Program-made: the position numbers and the translations under genes
Shown here: piece after piece, positions 32,593 through 41,304 of the stretch
Numbering within the stretch: the first letter of the stretch is position 1
Layout: each line of letters starts with the position of its first letter
Assembly: GCF_001570485.1 (NCBI RefSeq)
Contig: NZ_BCTA01000002.1
Span: 310,001-374,000, forward strand
Direction: 5' to 3'
DNA from: Mycolicibacterium novocastrense
GTDB taxonomy: Bacteria; Actinomycetota; Actinomycetes; Mycobacteriales; Mycobacteriaceae
DNA: 64,000 nucleotides
The notes under the pieces: generated by a model
Databases searched by the model: none
Told to the model about the DNA's origin: nothing
Seen by the model: the letters and a program-made list of their open reading frames with translations, nothing else

Positions 32593-34931
32593 GATGACTC
32601 CGCTCCGGTCGACGCGACGGCCAGCCGGGCCGCCGCGGTTTTGAAGATCGGCTGCTTGGAGACCGGATCCCAGTCGGTCAGTGTCAGCTCATTGGCGGCC
32701 CGATCGCACTCGGCTGCCTCGGTGTCCCAGTAGCCGTAGTGAAACGGCAGGAACAGCACGCCGGTGCGGATGCCGGTGATACGCGCCTTGGCCCGCACAC
32801 GCCCGCGTGGTGTCTCGATGTCGGCAAGATCACCCTCTTGGATGCCGACCCGGCGAGCATCGGCCTCGGACACCTCGACCCACACCTCCGGAGCGGCCGC
32901 GGCAAGCTCGGGTACGCGGCCGGTCTTGGTCCTGGTGTGGAACTGGTACACGGTCCTTCCGGTGATCAATGCGAACGGATAGTCGTCGTTCGGAGTTTCG
33001 TGCGGCGGCAGATACTCGGCCGCCTTGATGATCGCCTTCCCGTGCGGGTTCATCGCCCGGTACTCGGTCGGCTCCAGCGGCGCACCGGTGATCAGGTCCT
33101 TGCCGTAGGCCTCGCAATAGTCGGGGTCGGCCCAGAACCGCCCGTCGGAGTACAGACGTTCGGTGCCCTCGGGATTCTCTGCGTTGCAGGGCCATTGAAT
33201 CCCTCGGCTGCCGCGCAGCTTGTCGTAGCTCAGCCCGGTGTAATCGCACGGGCGTCCTGCGCTGCATCGCTGCCACGCGGTGAAGGCCGACTCCGGATCG
33301 GTCCACGACGGCAGCGGATTACCGTCGCGGTCACGAAAACCCATGCGGCGGGCGTAATCGAGGAAGATGTCGAGATCGGGCCGCGCCTGACCGGGTGGAT
33401 CCACCGCTTTCTCCGACAGGTGCACGGTCCGGTCGGTGTTGGTGAACGTGCCCGTCTTCTCCGCCCACGTGGCCGCGGGCAGCACCACGTCGGCGAGTTC
33501 CGTCGTCTCCGTGGGGAAGATGTCTTGTACGACGAGAAACAGCCGCTGCTGGCTAAGGATGCTGCGGATGCGGCGGAGCTCGGGTAGTGACACCGCCGGA
33601 TTGGTCGCGCTGACCCACAGCAGGCGCAGCGTGCCCTGTTCGGCGTATCGAAGCATCTGCATCACATGCGTCGGTGGCGCATAGTGCGGAATCTGCATCA
33701 TGTCCAGGTTCCACAGGTCGGCCAACTCGCGGATGTGGCTGTCGTTGGACCAGTTTCGGAAGCCGGCCAAATCGCCGTCGGCACCGCATTCGCGCGTGTT
33801 CTCGGCCGTGGGTTGGCCATTCATCTGCAGCAGCCCACATCCGGGCTGGCCGAGCATGCCGCGCAGGATGTGGATGTTGTTGACCTGCACCGCCGCGGCG
33901 GACGCCTGATGGGACTGGTAGAAGCCCTGCAGCACCGTCGACAGCAGTCGTTCCGCGGTGCCCAGAAGCCGTGCCGCCGAGCGGATGTCGTCGGCGGACA
34001 CGCCGCAGATCTCGGCGGCACGTTCGGGCGGGAACTCGGCGACGCGTTTGCGCAACTCCTCGAAACCGACGGCGTGGGTCCGGACGTAATCGGTGTCAAC
34101 CCAGCCGTTGAGCACGATCTCGTGCAGGAGCCCGTTCATCAACGCGACGTTGGTACCGGGCAGCGGGGCGAGGTGCACCGTCGCGTGTTCGGCCACAGGC
34201 GTCCTGCGCGGATCAACGCACAGGATCGCCGGCGGGTCCGGTCCGGCGAGGCGGTCCAGAATCCGCATCCACAGCACGGTTTGGGTCTCGGCGACGTTGT
34301 GGCCGTAGAGCGCGATGACGTCGGCGTGATCGACCTCGGTGTAGGAGCCTGGCTGACCGTCGCAGCCGAACGACTCCTTCAGCGCCTCGGCGGCCGTCGC
34401 GGTGCACAACCGGGTGTTGCCGTCGACGTGGTTGGTGCCGATCGCGCCGTGGGCGATGACACCGAGGGTGTAGTACTCCTCGAGAAACAGCTGACCCGAT
34501 GTGTAGAAACCGAACGCCGACGGCCCATACCGGTCGAGCAGCCGCTTGCTGTGGCGCACCACCTGATCCATGGCCGTGTCCCAATCGCATTCGGTGAGTT
34601 CGCCGTTGACGCGGATCATCGGTGTCCTCAGCCGATCGGGCGAGGCGTTGGCCTGCCACCCGTAGAAATCTTTGGGGTCGAGCCGACCGTGGTTGACGCG
34701 GTCGTCGTCGCGGCCCCGCACACCCACGATCCGACCGTCCTTGACCGCGATGTCGAGCCCGTCACCGTTGGAATGCAGAACCGAGGCCGACTGCACCCAG
34801 CGGTCGACGTTTTCGGGTTCCAATTCGTCAGCGAGGAACATGTCGACGCGTTTCGGCCACTGTCCGCCCTTGGCGTAGGGGGTTCGCGTTCCCCACGGTT
34901 CGGCAATGCGATCGCGCCTGCCGTTGCTCAT
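32589..34931 (-). CDS. Molybdopterin oxidoreductase lacking the N-terminal iron-sulfur cysteines
   Basis: A 780-residue member of the DMSO-reductase/nitrate-reductase/formate-dehydrogenase superfamily, binding bis-MGD. Blocks such as SGQLFLEEYYTLGVIAHG, GNTRLCTATA, VLQGFYQSHQ, PTETTELADVVLPAATWAEK and the C-terminal dinucleotide-binding domain (ALITGRTVYQFHTRTKTGR) are intact. The [4Fe-4S] region is not: where relatives read CxxCxxxC followed by VKDGRIVGVRG, this has SASVLHSNGDGLDIAVKDGR, with Ser, His and Asp at the ligand positions. The start ATG overlaps the lipoprotein stop (ATGA). No Tat signal is seen. The substrate is unknown; electron transfer probably bypasses an N-terminal cluster. 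Confidence 0.9.
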   Translation of the reverse strand: MSNGRRDRIAEPWGTRTPYAKGGQWPKRVDMFLADELEPENVDRWVQSASVLHSNGDGLDIAVKDGRIVGVRGRDDDRVNHGRLDPKDFYGWQANASPDRLRTPMIRVNGELTECDWDTAMDQVVRHSKRLLDRYGPSAFGFYTSGQLFLEEYYTLGVIAHGAIGTNHVDGNTRLCTATAAEALKESFGCDGQPGSYTEVDHADVIALYGHNVAETQTVLWMRILDRLAGPDPPAILCVDPRRTPVAEHATVHLAPLPGTNVALMNGLLHEIVLNGWVDTDYVRTHAVGFEELRKRVAEFPPERAAEICGVSADDIRSAARLLGTAERLLSTVLQGFYQSHQASAAAVQVNNIHILRGMLGQPGCGLLQMNGQPTAENTRECGADGDLAGFRNWSNDSHIRELADLWNLDMMQIPHYAPPTHVMQMLRYAEQGTLRLLWVSATNPAVSLPELRRIRSILSQQRLFLVVQDIFPTETTELADVVLPAATWAEKTGTFTNTDRTVHLSEKAVDPPGQARPDLDIFLDYARRMGFRDRDGNPLPSWTDPESAFTAWQRCSAGRPCDYTGLSYDKLRGSRGIQWPCNAENPEGTERLYSDGRFWADPDYCEAYGKDLITGAPLEPTEYRAMNPHGKAIIKAAEYLPPHETPNDDYPFALITGRTVYQFHTRTKTGRVPELAAAAPEVWVEVSEADARRVGIQEGDLADIETPRGRVRAKARITGIRTGVLFLPFHYGYWDTEAAECDRAANELTLTDWDPVSKQPIFKTAAARLAVASTGAESS

Positions 34932-35431
34932 TGCTGGGCCGGGCAGGCTTCGACGGGCGCGAGCATGGTCAGTTCCCCGGATTTCTCGAAGCGGAATGTC
35001 ACGTCGACGTTGTGCGCGGGCTGGACGCTGTCTTTGGTCCCTTCGAGCGTCACCGTGAACGGACGACCCGGTGCGACGGGTTGCCCGGCGGCCATCGAGG
35101 TGCCGGCAGCCACCTCGATAGGCGGGTTCGGAGTGATACGGACGGTCTCGGCGGCTGGTGTCGAAATACCCTCGAGCCGCTCGGTTTCCGCCGGCCGGTT
35201 GTTGGTGATCGTGAACCGCAGCTCCGCTGTGCTCCCGACCTGGATGGCGCACGATCCGGGCAGATAGCGGGGCACCACGAACGCGTTTTCGACTGTTGTC
35301 TCCGTGGTCTCCGATCCGGAACCACGGTTGGTCGATTCACCGGTGGTGTAGCTACCGCAGCCGGCCACCAGGAACGCGACAAGCAGGACCGTCGCGACGG
35401 GACCGGGTTCGCACCGTTTGTATTTCGTCAC
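34928..35431 (-). CDS. LpqE/PCu(A)C-like lipoprotein
   Basis: A 167-residue exported lipoprotein: basic N terminus (MTKYKRCEP), hydrophobic helix, and lipobox LVAGC at about 20-24, giving an acylated Cys. The mature part has the cupredoxin-like fold pattern of PCu(A)C copper chaperones (TAELRFTITNN, GISTPAAETVRI, VDVTFRFEKSGELTM), as in mycobacterial LpqE, but the His/Met copper ligands of true PCu(A)C are mostly absent; two cysteines remain. It overlaps the oxidoreductase gene by 4 nt and is divergent from a copper storage protein, hinting at metal handling. The longer in-frame upstream extension is antisense and not real. Confidence 0.8.
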   Translation of the reverse strand: MTKYKRCEPGPVATVLLVAFLVAGCGSYTTGESTNRGSGSETTETTVENAFVVPRYLPGSCAIQVGSTAELRFTITNNRPAETERLEGISTPAAETVRITPNPPIEVAAGTSMAAGQPVAPGRPFTVTLEGTKDSVQPAHNVDVTFRFEKSGELTMLAPVEACPAQQ

Positions 35432-35470
35432 CGACGCGGACCTACCCGCTCTTAGCGACGCCAAACGTCG

Positions 35471-35511
35471 AACCGGCGGCAGTTTGCGCCGGTTCCACGG
35501 GGTAGGCGTGG
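35471..35511. promoter_or_regulatory. Two adjacent inverted repeats in the divergent lipoprotein/csp promoter region
   Basis: AACCGGCG and CGCCGGTT (35471-35478 and 35487-35494) flank an 8-nt spacer and are perfect inverted repeats. Immediately after, CCACG and CGTGG (35495-35499, 35507-35511) flank GGGTAGG. They lie in the 203-nt gap between divergent starts, where a metal-responsive repressor could act. The regulator is unknown. Confidence 0.5.
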
Positions 35512-35634
35512 GGCGTTCGCGTTGGCCGCCGTGCGCGAGTCGGTCGGATGGCGCTGAAGACCTGCTGTTGTCCCGTTTCCACGATACGACCGCGGGTACG
35601 CGACGGGGGATCGTCGACAACCAAGGAGGACGGC

Positions 35635-36042
35635 ATGAGCGTTGCGGCCAGGATGCTCGAGACCTATCCGAAGGACTTGGGCGGTGTCGACCGCGGGAAG
35701 CTTGTGGCATGCATTGAAGCCTGTCTGGAATGTCCGCAGGCGTGTACCGCGTGTGCGGACGCCTGCCTCAGCGAAGAGTCGGTCGCGAAACTGACCAAGT
35801 GCATCAGAACAAACGCCGACTGCGCCGATGTCTGTGCGACTACCGCCCGAGTGCTATCCCGGCATACCGGCTACGACGCCAACCTCACGGCCGAGGTGCT
35901 GCGATCCTGCGTGACCGCGTGCCGCGCATGCGCCGACGAGTGTGGCCGTCATGCCGAACACCACGACCACTGCCGCATCTGTGCCGACGTATGCCGCCAG
36001 TGTGAACGGATGTGCGACGAACTTCTGTCCGCACTCGGCTGA
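35635..36042 (+). CDS. Four-helix-bundle copper storage protein (Csp)
   Basis: A 135-residue protein with 18 cysteines arranged as CxxxCxxC steps along predicted helices (ACIEACLECPQACTACADAC, CIRTNADCADVC, CVTACRACADEC, CRICADVCRQCERMC), the hallmark of Csp/DUF326 proteins, which line a four-helix tube with Cu(I)-binding thiolates. There is no signal peptide, so it resembles the cytosolic Csp3 type. AAGGAGG lies ideally before the ATG. Divergent from the LpqE-like lipoprotein gene. Likely role: buffering of cytosolic copper. Confidence 0.93.
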   Translation: MSVAARMLETYPKDLGGVDRGKLVACIEACLECPQACTACADACLSEESVAKLTKCIRTNADCADVCATTARVLSRHTGYDANLTAEVLRSCVTACRACADECGRHAEHHDHCRICADVCRQCERMCDELLSALG

Positions 36043-36159
36043 TGCGCGATGCGCGCACTGACCGCCGGACCCGGCACGTGTGCCTCACAGCGCGAACTGG
36101 CCGGCGTCAGGAGTGAGTCTTCGGGGCGCGGCTTCGAGCGGCACGTCACCCCCGAGTGA

Positions 36160-36699
<540 letters not shown>

Positions 36700-36742
36700 G
36701 GGGACTTGCATACCCGGTTCCGTTTTCGGGCAACAATGAGGC

Positions 36743-38797
36743 ATGGATTTCTACTCGGCGTACCGGCACGGCTTCGTCCGCGTCGCCGCATGCACGCACC
36801 ACACGGCGCTCGCCGACCCCCGGGCCAACGCCGAATCCGTGCTGCGGTTGGCGCGCGCCTGCCACGACGACAGCGTCGCGCTCGCGGTCTTTCCCGAGCT
36901 GACCCTGTCGGGGTATTCGATCGAGGACATCGTGATGCAGGATGCGCTGCTCGATGCGGTCGAGGACGCGGTGCTCGACATCGTCGTCGCCTCCGCCGAC
37001 CTGATGCCGGTCCTGGTGATCGGCGCTCCGCTGCGCTACCGGCACCGGATCTACAACACGGCCGTCGTGATCCACCGCGGCCGGGTGCTCGGCGTGGTGC
37101 CCAAGTCGTACCTGCCGACGTATCGCGAGTTCTACGAGCGCAGGCAGATGGCACCGGGCGACGATGTGCGCGGCGCGATCCGGATGGGCCGCGGCGGTGA
37201 GTGGGCCGACGTTCCGTTCGGGCCCGATCTGTTGTTCACCGCGACCGACCTGCCCGGTTTCGTGTTGCACGTCGAGATCTGCGAGGACATGTTCGTGCCG
37301 ATCCCGCCGAGCGCGTCGGCCGCCCTTGCCGGCGCCACGGTGTTGGCGAACCTGTCGGGAAGCCCGATAACGATCGGGCGCTCGGAAGACCGCTGCCTGT
37401 TGGCCCGCTCGGCGTCGGCGCGCTGCCTGGCCGCCTATGTCTACGCCGCGGCCGGGGAGGGCGAGTCGACCACCGACCTGGCCTGGGACGGCCAGACGAT
37501 GATCTGGGAGAACGGCGAATGCCTCGCCCAATCCGAGCGCTTCCCCAAGGGTGAACGACGCTCCGTCGCCGACGTCGATCTGGAATTGCTGCGATCCGAA
37601 CGCCTCCGGATGGGCACCTTCGACGACAACCGCAGGCACCACGCGGCATCGACGGACACCTACCGGCGGGTGGAGTTCCAGCTCGATCCACCGACCGGCG
37701 ATGTCGGGCTGCTTCGCCACATCGAGCGCTTCCCGTTCGTCCCGTCGGATCCCGAACGGCTGGAACAGGATTGCTATGAGGCCTACAGCATCCAGGTGGC
37801 CGGGCTCGAACAACGCCTGCGGGCCCTGGACTTTCCCAAGATCGTGCTCGGGCTGTCCGGAGGACTGGACTCGACGCACGCCTTGATCGTCGCCGCGCGG
37901 GCAATGGACCGCGAACAGCGCCCGCGCAGTGACATTCTCGCGTTCACGATGCCCGGATTCGCGACAGGGGAGAGGACCAAGGGCAACGCCGAGCGGTTGG
38001 CCGAGGCGCTGGGGGTGACGTTCACCGAACTCGACATCAGCTCCACAGCGGAGTTGATGCTTACGAACATCGACCACCCGTTCGGCCGCGGCGAGAAGGT
38101 CTACGACGTCACATTCGAAAACGTGCAGGCCGGGTTGCGCACCGATTACCTGTTCCGCCTGGCCAATCAACGCGGAGGAATCGTGTTGGGCACCGGCGAC
38201 CTGTCGGAACTCGCGCTGGGGTGGTCGACGTACGGCGTGGGCGATCAGATGTCGCACTACAACGTCAACGGTGGTGTTCCGAAGACGTTGATCCAGCACC
38301 TCATTCGCTGGGTGATCTCGTCGGGGCAGTTCGACGACAGGGTCAACGAGGTGCTGCAGTCGGTGCTCGACACCGAGATCTCGCCGGAGCTGGTACCGGC
38401 CGGTGAGGACGAGGAGATCCAGAGCAGCGAGTCCAAGGTCGGCCCTTATGTGCTGCAGGACTTTTCGCTGTTTCAGGTGCTGCGCTTCGGGTTCCGGCCG
38501 TCGAAGGTCGCGTTTCTGGCCTGGCACGCCTGGAGCGATCCACAACGCGGCCAGTGGCCGACCGGGTACCCCGAATCCAAGCGACCGTCATACTCGCTCA
38601 AGGAGATCCGGCACTGGCTGCAGGTGTTCGCCCAGCGGTACTACTCGTTCGCCCAGTTCAAGCGGTCGGCAGTGCCGAATGGGCCGAAGGTGTCGCACGG
38701 TGGATCGCTCTCGCCGCGCGGTGACTGGCGGGCGCCCTCGGACATGTCGGCCCGCACCTGGCTCGACGAGATCGAGCGCGAGATCCCCGAAGACTAG
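36743..38797 (+). CDS. nadE: Glutamine-dependent NAD+ synthetase
   Basis: Last step of NAD synthesis: amidation of nicotinate adenine dinucleotide. It has 684 residues. The N-terminal nitrilase-fold glutaminase has E52 (FPELTLSGYS), K121 (VPKSYLPTYREFYE) and C180 (HVEICEDMF), which releases ammonia; the C-terminal synthetase has the PP-loop SGGLDST at 372-378. The size equals the M. tuberculosis enzyme, with its ammonia tunnel. The stop TAG overlaps, tail to tail, the stop of the next minus-strand gene. It is unlinked to nadD, which is 9 kb downstream. Confidence 0.97.
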   Translation: MDFYSAYRHGFVRVAACTHHTALADPRANAESVLRLARACHDDSVALAVFPELTLSGYSIEDIVMQDALLDAVEDAVLDIVVASADLMPVLVIGAPLRYRHRIYNTAVVIHRGRVLGVVPKSYLPTYREFYERRQMAPGDDVRGAIRMGRGGEWADVPFGPDLLFTATDLPGFVLHVEICEDMFVPIPPSASAALAGATVLANLSGSPITIGRSEDRCLLARSASARCLAAYVYAAAGEGESTTDLAWDGQTMIWENGECLAQSERFPKGERRSVADVDLELLRSERLRMGTFDDNRRHHAASTDTYRRVEFQLDPPTGDVGLLRHIERFPFVPSDPERLEQDCYEAYSIQVAGLEQRLRALDFPKIVLGLSGGLDSTHALIVAARAMDREQRPRSDILAFTMPGFATGERTKGNAERLAEALGVTFTELDISSTAELMLTNIDHPFGRGEKVYDVTFENVQAGLRTDYLFRLANQRGGIVLGTGDLSELALGWSTYGVGDQMSHYNVNGGVPKTLIQHLIRWVISSGQFDDRVNEVLQSVLDTEISPELVPAGEDEEIQSSESKVGPYVLQDFSLFQVLRFGFRPSKVAFLAWHAWSDPQRGQWPTGYPESKRPSYSLKEIRHWLQVFAQRYYSFAQFKRSAVPNGPKVSHGGSLSPRGDWRAPSDMSARTWLDEIEREIPED

Positions 38798-39411
38798 CGC
38801 CGTCCGATGCCGGGGAGGAATCGGCCGACGGTTGCGAGGTAGTCGCGGTAGGCGTCGCCGTGCACGGTGAGCAGATACGGCTCCTCGACGACACGAACCT
38901 GTGTCTGGATCGTCGCGATCAGCAGTACGAAACCGATCACCGCGACGAGATTCGGTGTGATCAGCGCGATTCCGAAGCCGAAGACCATCATCGCGGTGAA
39001 GATCGGGTTGCGCACCCAGCCGAATACGCCGCGGCGCACCAACGTCGTCCTCTCACTGGCGTCGACCCCGATGCGCCACGAGTCACCCATGTCGATCTGC
39101 GCGTAGAGCGTTGCGGCGATGCCGGCCACCGCGATCGCGATGCCGGCGACGTTCACCCACGTTCGATCCAGCGGCGCCAACGGAGCGATGACGCCGACCA
39201 GTTGCAGTATCGGGGCGAACAGCGCGGCGCCCATCGACACGATGAACCCCACGCCGGCGAACCACTCGAGTGACAACGGCCGGCCGCTGATGCCCCGAAA
39301 GCCGGTCGATCCGGTGCGGCGCTTCTGTTGCCAACTGCGCCAACCGAATCCGAGAATGGCGAACACCACGAACAGGGCGATGGCGACAATCGGCATGGTT
39401 ATTCCCTTCAT
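38794..39411 (-). CDS. Isoprenylcysteine methyltransferase-like (ICMT/PEMT family) membrane protein
   Basis: A 205-residue integral membrane protein with about five helices. The C-terminal catalytic signature is visible (GVFGWVRNPIFTAMMVFGFG near 128-147, and RVVEEPYLLTVHGDAYRDY near 172-190), with the conserved RNP and the Glu-Glu-x-x-Leu region that binds S-adenosylmethionine. Bacteria lack prenylated CaaX proteins of the eukaryotic kind, so the substrate is unknown. The ATG overlaps the CDF gene stop (ATGA); it is the last gene of a cmtR-like operon. Confidence 0.85.
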   Translation of the reverse strand: MKGITMPIVAIALFVVFAILGFGWRSWQQKRRTGSTGFRGISGRPLSLEWFAGVGFIVSMGAALFAPILQLVGVIAPLAPLDRTWVNVAGIAIAVAGIAATLYAQIDMGDSWRIGVDASERTTLVRRGVFGWVRNPIFTAMMVFGFGIALITPNLVAVIGFVLLIATIQTQVRVVEEPYLLTVHGDAYRDYLATVGRFLPGIGRR

Positions 39412-40019
39412 GTGCAGCAGGGGTCACCGCGCCACGCCTCGACCCCTTCGCGGACCGCGATCACCGCGATCCCGAGGGCGGCGACCGGGTCGGCCCACGA
39501 CCAGCCGAACAGGCCGTTGAGAACCAGGCCGGCCAGCACTATCGCCGACAGATAGGCGCACAGCAGTGTCTGTTTCGAGTCGGCGACCGCAGATGTCGAC
39601 CCGAACTCGCGACCGGCCCGCCGCTGCGCCAACGACAGCACCGGCATGATCACCAGGCTCAGCGCGGCCAGCACGATGCCGACGACGGAGGGCGCGGCCT
39701 CACTCCGGCCGGTCAACGTCAGCACCGCGTCGGCGGCGACGTACGCGGCGAGTGCGAAGAACGAGAACGCGATGAATCGCAGCGCGGCCTTCTCCCGCGT
39801 CTCGGGATCGCGTGCGGAGAACTGCCATGCGACGGCCGCCGCGGAGGAGACCTCGACGATCGAATCCAAGCCGAACCCGACCAGCGCCGACGACGACACC
39901 CGGGCGCCCTCGGCCAGTGCGACGATCGCCTCGAGGACGTTGTAGGTGATCGTGGCCGCCACGAGCCAGCGGATCCGGCGCGCCAGCACCGTGCGGCGGG
40001 TTTCGCTCGGGGCGGCCAT
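39408..40019 (-). CDS. Short cation-diffusion-facilitator-like membrane protein
   Basis: A 203-residue protein with five to six predicted transmembrane helices, resembling the membrane part of cation efflux (CDF) proteins: TITYNVLEAIVALAEG near 19-34, GFGLDSIVEVSSAAAV near 48-63 carries the Asp of the transport site, and VADSKQTLLCAYLSA near 141. It lacks the cytosolic C-terminal domain and instead ends GDPCCT, a possible thiol site for soft metals. It overlaps the regulator stop by 1 nt (TGATG). Likely exports the metal sensed by the upstream CmtR-like protein; inference. Confidence 0.85.
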   Translation of the reverse strand: MAAPSETRRTVLARRIRWLVAATITYNVLEAIVALAEGARVSSSALVGFGLDSIVEVSSAAAVAWQFSARDPETREKAALRFIAFSFFALAAYVAADAVLTLTGRSEAAPSVVGIVLAALSLVIMPVLSLAQRRAGREFGSTSAVADSKQTLLCAYLSAIVLAGLVLNGLFGWSWADPVAALGIAVIAVREGVEAWRGDPCCT

Positions 40020-40348
40020 CAGCAGCAGGCGTCGTCGGCGGCGGCCGGACAGCAGGCCGGGTCCACCTCGAGCACCAGACCGACCAGGTCGTCGAGCGCG
40101 TGGGCGATGCGCTCATCGGCGAGTTCGTAGCGGCTGCGCCGGCCCTCCGGCTGCGCGGTCACCAGACCGCAGCCACGCAGGCATGCCAGGTGGTTGGACA
40201 GGATCTGGCGGGATACGCCGATCTTGTCGGCCAGCTCTGACGGATAGCCGGGGCCGTCGCGCAGGATCAGCAGGATCTCGGCCCGCGTCGGATCGGACAG
40301 GGCACAACCGAACCGCGACAGCGCATCGCTGCGAGTGACCGTCTGCAT
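40019..40348 (-). CDS. ArsR/SmtB-family metal sensor, CmtR-like
   Basis: A 109-residue winged-helix repressor. The recognition helix carries C56 and C60 in NHLACLRGCGLV, equal to C57 and C61 of M. tuberculosis CmtR, and the C-terminal tail has C99, C100, C108 and C109, corresponding to the third CmtR ligand with extra thiols. CmtR senses Cd(II) and Pb(II) and represses a metal exporter operon; the same is expected here. The ATG is 7 nt from a TACTGT -10 box, so the mRNA is likely leaderless, and palindromes overlap the start. Confidence 0.88.
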   Translation of the reverse strand: MQTVTRSDALSRFGCALSDPTRAEILLILRDGPGYPSELADKIGVSRQILSNHLACLRGCGLVTAQPEGRRSRYELADERIAHALDDLVGLVLEVDPACCPAAADDACC

Positions 40349-40375
40349 GATGCAGACAGTACATCACAGGCTGTA
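40341..40375 (-). promoter_or_regulatory. Promoter and probable operator of the cmtR-like operon
   Basis: GTCTGCA-TGA-TGCAGAC (40341-40357) is a perfect 7-3-7 palindrome that covers the start codon. TACA...TGTA (40360-40363, 40372-40375) is a second inverted repeat. The -10 TACTGT (40356-40361, minus strand) lies between, 7 nt before the ATG. A bound repressor would block transcription start, so autorepression is likely. Confidence 0.55.
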
Positions 40376-40412
40376 TTCAGCCAACGCTGAACTCTAACCC
40401 TCGCCCCTTCTG

Positions 40413-40463
40413 CGATTTGTGAAGCCGCACCGGCGCTCACCGCCGGTGCGGCTCCACAAATCG
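40413..40463 (-). terminator. Long hairpin after the crotonase gene
   Basis: Arms 40413-40435 and 40441-40463 pair over 23 positions with a single A-C mismatch, around the loop CTCAC. The hairpin lies 5 nt after the minus-strand crotonase stop and before the cmtR promoter. No U-tract follows, so it fits an I-shaped mycobacterial terminator. Confidence 0.75.
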
Positions 40464-40467
40464 ACCC

Positions 40468-41304
40468 TCAGAGGCGGCCGTCGATGCGCAGATCCGGGTG
40501 CACCCAGTCCGGGGACCGGCGCTCCTTGAACGCCATGAAGCCCTCGATCGACTCGGGCGCGCCCAGGCTGGCCTGCATACCGATGCGGTCGTAGAGGCCG
40601 ATGTAGTTGTCCAGGCTCGACTTGACGACGGTCCGGGCCGCGGGCGCGGTACGGCAGCATTGGGCCAGCACCTCGCGAGCCGTCTCGGCCAGCTCGTCGT
40701 GGGGGACCACCCGCGCCACCATGCCCCAGTCGTGTGCCTCGGCGGCGGTCAGCGTGCGACCGGTGAACATCAGGTCGCGGGTGCGGACCGGCCCGATCAG
40801 CCGGGCCAGCATGTGGCTGTAGTAGGTGTCGGCGATCCCGCGGTACAGCTCGGGCACCCGGAACGTCGCCCGCTCGCTGACCACGGCGATGTCGGCGCAC
40901 AGCGCGATCTGCAGCCCACCGCCCTGGCACAGCCCGTTCACTGCCGCGACGACGGGTTTGGCGGACTGGCGCAGCGTGTCGAACGGCAACGCATCCATGC
41001 CCAGCGCCGGGCCGAACGTCATCCAGTTGTCGGCGCCGCCGCCGCCCATGTCCCCGCCGGGGGCGAAGACGTCGCCGGTGCCCGTGAGCAGCAGCCCGGC
41101 GAGGTCGGGGTCGCTCTCGACATGCTTGACCGCGTACTTGATGCCGAAGTACATCGCGGGCGTCATCGCGTTGCGGGCCTCGGGGCGGTCGAGCCGGCAC
41201 ACCCCGAACGCGCCCTCGCGGGTGAACTTCAGGAACGGGGTGCCGAGCCAGTCGCCTTCGGGAGGGCGCGGTGCGTCGGTGGTGCTCGGCTGGGTGGTCG
41301 TCAT
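40468..41304 (-). CDS. Enoyl-CoA hydratase/isomerase (crotonase) family protein
   Basis: A 278-residue crotonase-fold protein. The oxyanion-hole region is GDVFAPGGDMGGGGADNW near 82-99, and the second block is ALCADIAVVSERATFRVPELYRGIAD near 134-160, where the last Glu is one of the usual catalytic positions. An N-terminal 25-residue extension precedes LGTPFLKFTREGAFG. It probably acts on an acyl-CoA in lipid or steroid degradation; exact substrate unknown. The ATG overlaps the rbsK stop by 4 nt, so the two are cotranscribed. Confidence 0.88.
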   Translation of the reverse strand: MTTTQPSTTDAPRPPEGDWLGTPFLKFTREGAFGVCRLDRPEARNAMTPAMYFGIKYAVKHVESDPDLAGLLLTGTGDVFAPGGDMGGGGADNWMTFGPALGMDALPFDTLRQSAKPVVAAVNGLCQGGGLQIALCADIAVVSERATFRVPELYRGIADTYYSHMLARLIGPVRTRDLMFTGRTLTAAEAHDWGMVARVVPHDELAETAREVLAQCCRTAPAARTVVKSSLDNYIGLYDRIGMQASLGAPESIEGFMAFKERRSPDWVHPDLRIDGRL

